From Oscillospiraceae bacterium (GTDB lineage Bacteria; Bacillota; Clostridia; Saccharofermentanales; Saccharofermentanaceae), in the NCBI GenBank assembly GCA_902764825.1, contig CACWXL010000002.1:62001-126000 (forward strand): 64,000 nucleotides of DNA, read 5' to 3'. Numbering within the stretch: position 1 is the first letter of the stretch; every line of letters starts with the position of its first letter. Position numbers and translations under genes: made by a program. Under the pieces are notes generated by a model. The model ran no database searches, was not told where the DNA came from, and saw nothing but the letters and a program-made list of their open reading frames with translations. Shown here piece after piece: positions 60,034 through 64,000 of this stretch.

Positions 60034-62559
60034 TTAAGCCGTAACGATCTTGTTGGCGTTCTCAAGGCCGTGTCTCTCGACTGCCTCTTCCCTCATCTTG
60101 TACTTGAGGATCTTGCCTGCCGCATTCATCGGGAAGCCGTCAACGAAATCGACGTATCTCGGGATCTTATGCTTAGCCATGTGAGTCCTGACGTATTCCT
60201 TGATCTCCTCTTCGGATGACTCTTCGCCGGGCTTTAAGACAACTGCTGCGAGGATCTCTTCGCCGTAGTCAGCGTCAGGAACACCGATTACCTGAACGTC
60301 CTGTATCTTGGGATGTGTGTAAAGGAAGTCTTCGATCTCCTTGGGGTAGATGTTCTCGCCGCCGCGGATGATCATGTCCTTGATACGGCCTGTGATCTTG
60401 TAGTAACCGTCTTCAGGTCTTCTGAGAGCTAAGTCGCCTGAGTGGAGCCAGCCGTCTTCGTCGATAGCTGCAGCTGTTGCTTCGGGCATCTTGTAGTAAC
60501 CCTTCATGATGTTGTAGCCGCGTGCGCAAAACTCGCCCGGTACACCGTCAGGGAGCTCCTCACCTGTCTCAGGATCGACGATCTTGGTCTCAACGCCGAA
60601 GATGGAAGGTCCTACGGTATTGACTCTCTGCTCGATCGTGTCTGTGGTCTTGCTCATCGTTGTTGCAGGAGATGCTTCTGTCTGGCCGTATGTGATAACG
60701 ATCTCAGGCATGTGCATCTTCTCGATGACTTCTTCCATCGTCTTGATCGGGCAAGGTGAACCTGCCATGATGCCTGTTCTCATGTGCGAAAAGTCTGTCT
60801 TCGGGAAGTTCTCATGGCCGAGCATGGCGATGAACATCGTCGGAACGCCGTGGAAGCATGTAATCTTCTCCTGGTTGATGCAGTTTAAGCCTTTTCGAGG
60901 TGAGAAAGCAGTGATAGGAGACATTGTAACTGCGTGAGTTACGGATGCCGTCATTGCGAGTACCATGCCGAAGCAGTGGAACATAGGAACCTGGATCATC
61001 ATGCGGTCGAAGGATGAGAGATCCATGCAGTCGCCGATGGCCTTTCCGTTGTTAACTACGTTGTAGTGTGTGAGCATGACGCCCTTAGGGAATCCTGTTG
61101 TGCCGGACGTGTACTGCATGTTGCATACATCGTGCTTGTCGATCGTGCGGCGGATCTTTTCGACGTCAGCAACGCTGACCTTCTCAGCCAGTGCGGGAAG
61201 CTCATCCCAGTGGAAGCAACCGGGAACGTGAGATTCGCAAGTGATAACGTTCTTTAATACAGGAAGCCTTGCAGCTTCGAGCTTACCGGGCTCGGAATCC
61301 TTTAATTCAGGACAGATCTCGTTGATGATCTGAAGATAGTCGCAGTCTTTGTACTTGTCGATCATGACAAGAGTGCATGTGTCGGACTGACGGAGCAAAT
61401 ACTCGATCTCGTGGATCTTGTAAGCCGTATTGACCGTTACGAGTACGCAGCCGATCTTGGTTGCTGCCCAGAATGTGAGATACCACTGGGGAACGTTTGT
61501 AGCCCAGATAGCGATATGGTCGCCTTTCTTGCAGCCCATTGCGAGGAATGCGCGTGCAAGGTTATCGACGTCGTCCCTGAATTCGGGATATGTGCGTGTA
61601 TAGTCTAATTCCGTATATCTGAAAGCATACTGGTTCGGGAAGAGCTCGCAGATCTTATCCAATACATCCGGGAATGTAAGATCAATCAATGTCTCCTTAG
61701 GCCAGGGATAGTAGCCTGTGCCTCTTTTGTCCATCTGGAGTTCGATCTTCTTCTGGGGACGGTATGTCTCCATGTAGTTTGCGAACTGAGGGATAACGAT
61801 ACCGGCGCTGTCTAAGTCCTTTGACCATCTGTATACCCACTCGAGTGATACATAGCCCAGATAGTCGATCGACTGGAGAGCATCGAACATAGCCTTCAAA
61901 GGCATGTCGCCCATGCCCATGAGCTTGTAAGATACCTTGCCGTCGACCATGACGGAGTCTTTTACGTGAACGTGCTTGATGTATTCGCCAAGATTGTTGA
62001 CTGTCTCTTCAGGAGACTCGCCCATAAATCTGTAAGGATGATGCATGTCCCAGAGGGCAGCTGCCTTACGTGAACCGATCGCATCAAGGACTCTCTTAAG
62101 TCTCTTAGTATCAGCATAAACGCCGTTCGTCTCAAGGAGCAGAGTAACGTTCATCTCTTCTGCATAAGGAACGAGTTCCTTCATGATGGAGATAACGACC
62201 TCATCATCGATCTCCTTCTCGGGCGCGGGATTACGGTCGCCCAGGACACGGATGTAAGATGAGCCGAGCTTATTTGCGAGCTCGATATATGCGCGGATCT
62301 CAGCGATTGCCTTATCCTTTGTAGCCAGGTCATTTACCGGCTCACCGGATGAAAGGCAAGGGATAGCAAGCTTTAATTCCTTGAGCTTTGCTACTGTCTT
62401 GGGGAGATTTGCTTCAGTAAACGGCGGAGCCTTAACTGAGAATATATCCTGGCCGAGGCCTCTGATCTCAATTCCGTTGAAATTGAAGTCCTTTGCCATT
62501 GAGTAAATGTCCTGCCATGAGAAATCGGGACATGCGAGTGTTGAAAAGCAAGTTAACAT
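60034..62559 (-). CDS. Xylose-isomerase-like TIM barrel fused to AMP-dependent acyl-CoA synthetase
   Basis: 841 residues in one frame. Residues 1-265 form a sugar phosphate isomerase/epimerase-type barrel. Its metal-site residues are visible as E143 (LLETNG), D171/H173 (LWDMHHPY), H198 (HVHVKD) and E240 (SLEW). Residues 285-841 are a full adenylate-forming enzyme: TSGTTGFPKG at 484-493, then YGQTEAS, LHSGDLALR, GRIKDMIIRGGENIYPKEIE and a C-terminal NAAGKILKYKMR lysine. The second half should activate a fatty or aromatic acid to a CoA ester. The barrel may process a sugar or keto substrate. I know no defined pathway that links the two. Confidence 0.92.
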   Translation of the reverse strand: MLTCFSTLACPDFSWQDIYSMAKDFNFNGIEIRGLGQDIFSVKAPPFTEANLPKTVAKLKELKLAIPCLSSGEPVNDLATKDKAIAEIRAYIELANKLGSSYIRVLGDRNPAPEKEIDDEVVISIMKELVPYAEEMNVTLLLETNGVYADTKRLKRVLDAIGSRKAAALWDMHHPYRFMGESPEETVNNLGEYIKHVHVKDSVMVDGKVSYKLMGMGDMPLKAMFDALQSIDYLGYVSLEWVYRWSKDLDSAGIVIPQFANYMETYRPQKKIELQMDKRGTGYYPWPKETLIDLTFPDVLDKICELFPNQYAFRYTELDYTRTYPEFRDDVDNLARAFLAMGCKKGDHIAIWATNVPQWYLTFWAATKIGCVLVTVNTAYKIHEIEYLLRQSDTCTLVMIDKYKDCDYLQIINEICPELKDSEPGKLEAARLPVLKNVITCESHVPGCFHWDELPALAEKVSVADVEKIRRTIDKHDVCNMQYTSGTTGFPKGVMLTHYNVVNNGKAIGDCMDLSSFDRMMIQVPMFHCFGMVLAMTASVTHAVTMSPITAFSPRKGLNCINQEKITCFHGVPTMFIAMLGHENFPKTDFSHMRTGIMAGSPCPIKTMEEVIEKMHMPEIVITYGQTEASPATTMSKTTDTIEQRVNTVGPSIFGVETKIVDPETGEELPDGVPGEFCARGYNIMKGYYKMPEATAAAIDEDGWLHSGDLALRRPEDGYYKITGRIKDMIIRGGENIYPKEIEDFLYTHPKIQDVQVIGVPDADYGEEILAAVVLKPGEESSEEEIKEYVRTHMAKHKIPRYVDFVDGFPMNAAGKILKYKMREEAVERHGLENANKIVTA

Positions 62560-62685
62560 AAATAGATCCTCTTTATATTAAAATAACAACCTTGTGATTA
62601 TATAGGTTAAGGGTTGATTTGTAAAATAACCTCACAATTAATGGCTTGTGACTGCCGGCTGAACAAAATAAAACTACGGCCTGGA

Positions 62686-62820
62686 TCAGCCTAGCTCGAG
62701 AAGTAGGTCGTTAAGAAGCAGAGAATTAAAAGCAAAGAGGTCAGATGTCAAAGGCAGCGCCGTGAAAGCACCGTCTGCACGATAGTTAATTGAATTGTCT
62801 TCTAAGGTGATCTTCACCAT
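62686..62820 (-). CDS. Possible 44-residue acidic peptide
   Basis: A short open frame from an ATG at 62820: MVKITLEDNSINYRADGAFT, then ALPLTSDLFAFNSLLLNDLLLELG. It is acidic and amphipathic and lies 40 bases after the DAK2-type gene in the same direction. Upstream there is a weak AGGTC. It falls below the length at which open frames are informative, so the support is weak. The rest of the 62560-62859 gap shows nothing else. Confidence 0.3.
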   Translation of the reverse strand: MVKITLEDNSINYRADGAFTALPLTSDLFAFNSLLLNDLLLELG

Positions 62821-62859
62821 CAGACATCAATTAGACCTGACCTTTCTTTAGATATACGT

Positions 62860-64000
62860 TTAAGAAAACGCAATAACGTAATTATATATTTTTTGTCCGC
62901 CTACGCAAGAGTAAATTTCAGCCTCAGGACAGAAGGATCTTATCTGCTCTTCCAAACCGTCAGAGATCTCTTTATCGCCGTCATTTCCGGAGAAGATATG
63001 CACAGCCTTGCAGCCTGCGCAGTCCGGAACCGTAGGAATGAATGAAGCCAGGCAGTCCTTAAGGTCAGCAGATGCGCATGTGATGATGTCGTCATCCAGA
63101 ACGCCGATATAGTCACCTGCCGTGACATCTATTCCATTATAGACACCTGTCTTGTCAGCCTTGGCGATAAGACCGGTATGAACGCCTTCAAGAGCGTTGT
63201 TCATGGCCTTTTCGATCTCATCGGCAGAAGCGCCGGTATCAGCAAGAGACAGCGCAAGATAGCCTTCAGCCATTGATTTTGTAGGGATGATGCGGATCTT
63301 GATGTCCTTCAGGACTTCCCTTACCTTCTCGGCTGTCATGATGATGTTCTTGTTATTAGGAAGGATGATAATGTCCTTCGCGCCGGAGGCTTTGCAGGAA
63401 TCGGCAAGGCTCTGGACCGATACGTTGTCGGACTGTCCGCCCCTTGCGATCTTTGTTACGCCCATGTTCTCGAAAAGCTCGGCTATGCCGTCACCGTCAG
63501 CGACTGCCACGATAGCAGCATCCTTCTTATTTGCGATAAAGCTCTCGTGGTGCTGGATCGTCATGTTCTCGATCTTGAGCTTGATGAACTCGCCGAATCT
63601 GTGATAGTAAGTCATTACTGCTTCAGGCTTTAAGGTATGGATATGGATCTTTACCTGATTGCCGTCTTTGACCAGAACCAGAGAATTACCGAAGTCTCTC
63701 ATGTCGGATCTTACAAGTGTCTCATCAAAGCTCGTAAGCTTATCGTCGTCGATCTGAATGATCATCTCGGTGCAGTAACCGAACTCTGCAAGGCCTTCGC
63801 CCATGGCAGGTGAAGAAGCGCCGGCAGAAGCGTTTGCGACTGATTCGAACGCAGAAAGGTCGATATCAAATGACTCATCCAGAGCTTCGAGCATACCTGT
63901 TACAAGGCATACGAAGCCCATGGCGCCGGAATCCAGAACGTTATATTCCTTCAATACAGGAAGGAGCTCGGGCGTGTGCTTCAAAGACTCAGCAGCACCT
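62860..64000 (-). CDS. DAK2/YloV-type protein (FakA-like), N terminus beyond window
   Basis: About 380 C-terminal residues. The frame is open to the window edge. The TTG at 63984 is an internal Leu. LDSGAMGFVCLVTGMLEALDE is the end of the DhaL/DAK2 domain. The middle domain has YCTEMIIQIDD and SLVLVKDGNQVKIHIHTLKPE. The C-terminal part has MGVTKIARGGQSDNVSVQSL and IIILPNNKNIIMTAEKV, as in YloV. FakA, the studied relative, phosphorylates fatty acids bound by FakB. Whether this copy does so is inferred. Confidence 0.88.
   Translation of the reverse strand, partial: GAAESLKHTPELLPVLKEYNVLDSGAMGFVCLVTGMLEALDESFDIDLSAFESVANASAGASSPAMGEGLAEFGYCTEMIIQIDDDKLTSFDETLVRSDMRDFGNSLVLVKDGNQVKIHIHTLKPEAVMTYYHRFGEFIKLKIENMTIQHHESFIANKKDAAIVAVADGDGIAELFENMGVTKIARGGQSDNVSVQSLADSCKASGAKDIIILPNNKNIIMTAEKVREVLKDIKIRIIPTKSMAEGYLALSLADTGASADEIEKAMNNALEGVHTGLIAKADKTGVYNGIDVTAGDYIGVLDDDIITCASADLKDCLASFIPTVPDCAGCKAVHIFSGNDGDKEISDGLEEQIRSFCPEAEIYSCVGGQKIYNYVIAFS

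Overview
The window looks like a chromosomal segment of an anaerobic, fermentative Firmicute of the class Clostridia, possibly a gut or rumen lineage. Gram-positive signs are a class B sortase with its substrate, an LCP ligase, separate CpsB/CpsC/CpsD-type regulators, a PyrR attenuator and PyrK-dependent dihydroorotate dehydrogenase. Lipoprotein lipoboxes, Shine-Dalgarno-led genes and an ATP-type PEP carboxykinase fit. Genus cannot be set from the sequence alone. Nearly all genes lie on the minus strand.

Region 1 (1-4.3 kb) is a scrambled cluster edge: the 3' part of a UDP-glucuronate 4-epimerase, an AbiTii-type abortive infection gene, a DUF2188 gene, two convergent IS21 istA remnants with an IS21-type end, a YaaC-like gene, and a decayed second copy of the 3' end of a sugar dehydratase gene.

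Region 2 (4.3-29.7 kb) is a large, visibly AT-rich capsule/exopolysaccharide locus read right to left: Wzz/CpsC, BY-kinase, PHP phosphatase, sortase B, an SPQTG-anchored surface protein, LCP ligase, PglF-type dehydratase, DegT aminotransferase, VanZ-like protein, GNAT, two ATP-grasp ligases around the initiating phosphoglycosyl transferase, four glycosyltransferases, Wzy, a DUF6625 transferase, an acyltransferase, a flippase fused to a nucleotidyltransferase, a CapE-like dehydratase and a frameshifted NeuD/PglD-type acetyltransferase. Dehydratase, aminotransferase, acetyltransferase and PGT together suggest a diamino-dideoxy (bacillosamine-like) first sugar.

Region 3 (29.8-33.5 kb) holds a hipBA toxin-antitoxin operon with repeated operators, then two near-identical ~260-bp loci that each encode the same 27-residue holin-like toxin opposite a + strand promoter. 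They flank a zinc-ribbon gene.

Region 4 (33.6-46.4 kb) is metabolic: metY, pmbA/tldD, an acyl-CoA synthetase, and a complete-looking pyrimidine operon (pyrR-B-C-F-K-D and a divergent pyrE) preceded by a PyrR-binding hairpin. Region 5 (46.5-56.2 kb) has paralogous membrane proteins, lipoproteins and two alpha/beta hydrolases, an ABC transporter, a LytTR/DUF3021 pair and tRNA-Leu(CAA). Region 6 (56.4-64 kb) holds pckA, a TetR regulator, a 64-bp tandem repeat array, a TIM-barrel/acyl-CoA synthetase fusion and part of a DAK2/YloV-type protein. Two intergenic arrays 21 kb apart share the same 64-bp period and sequence modules.
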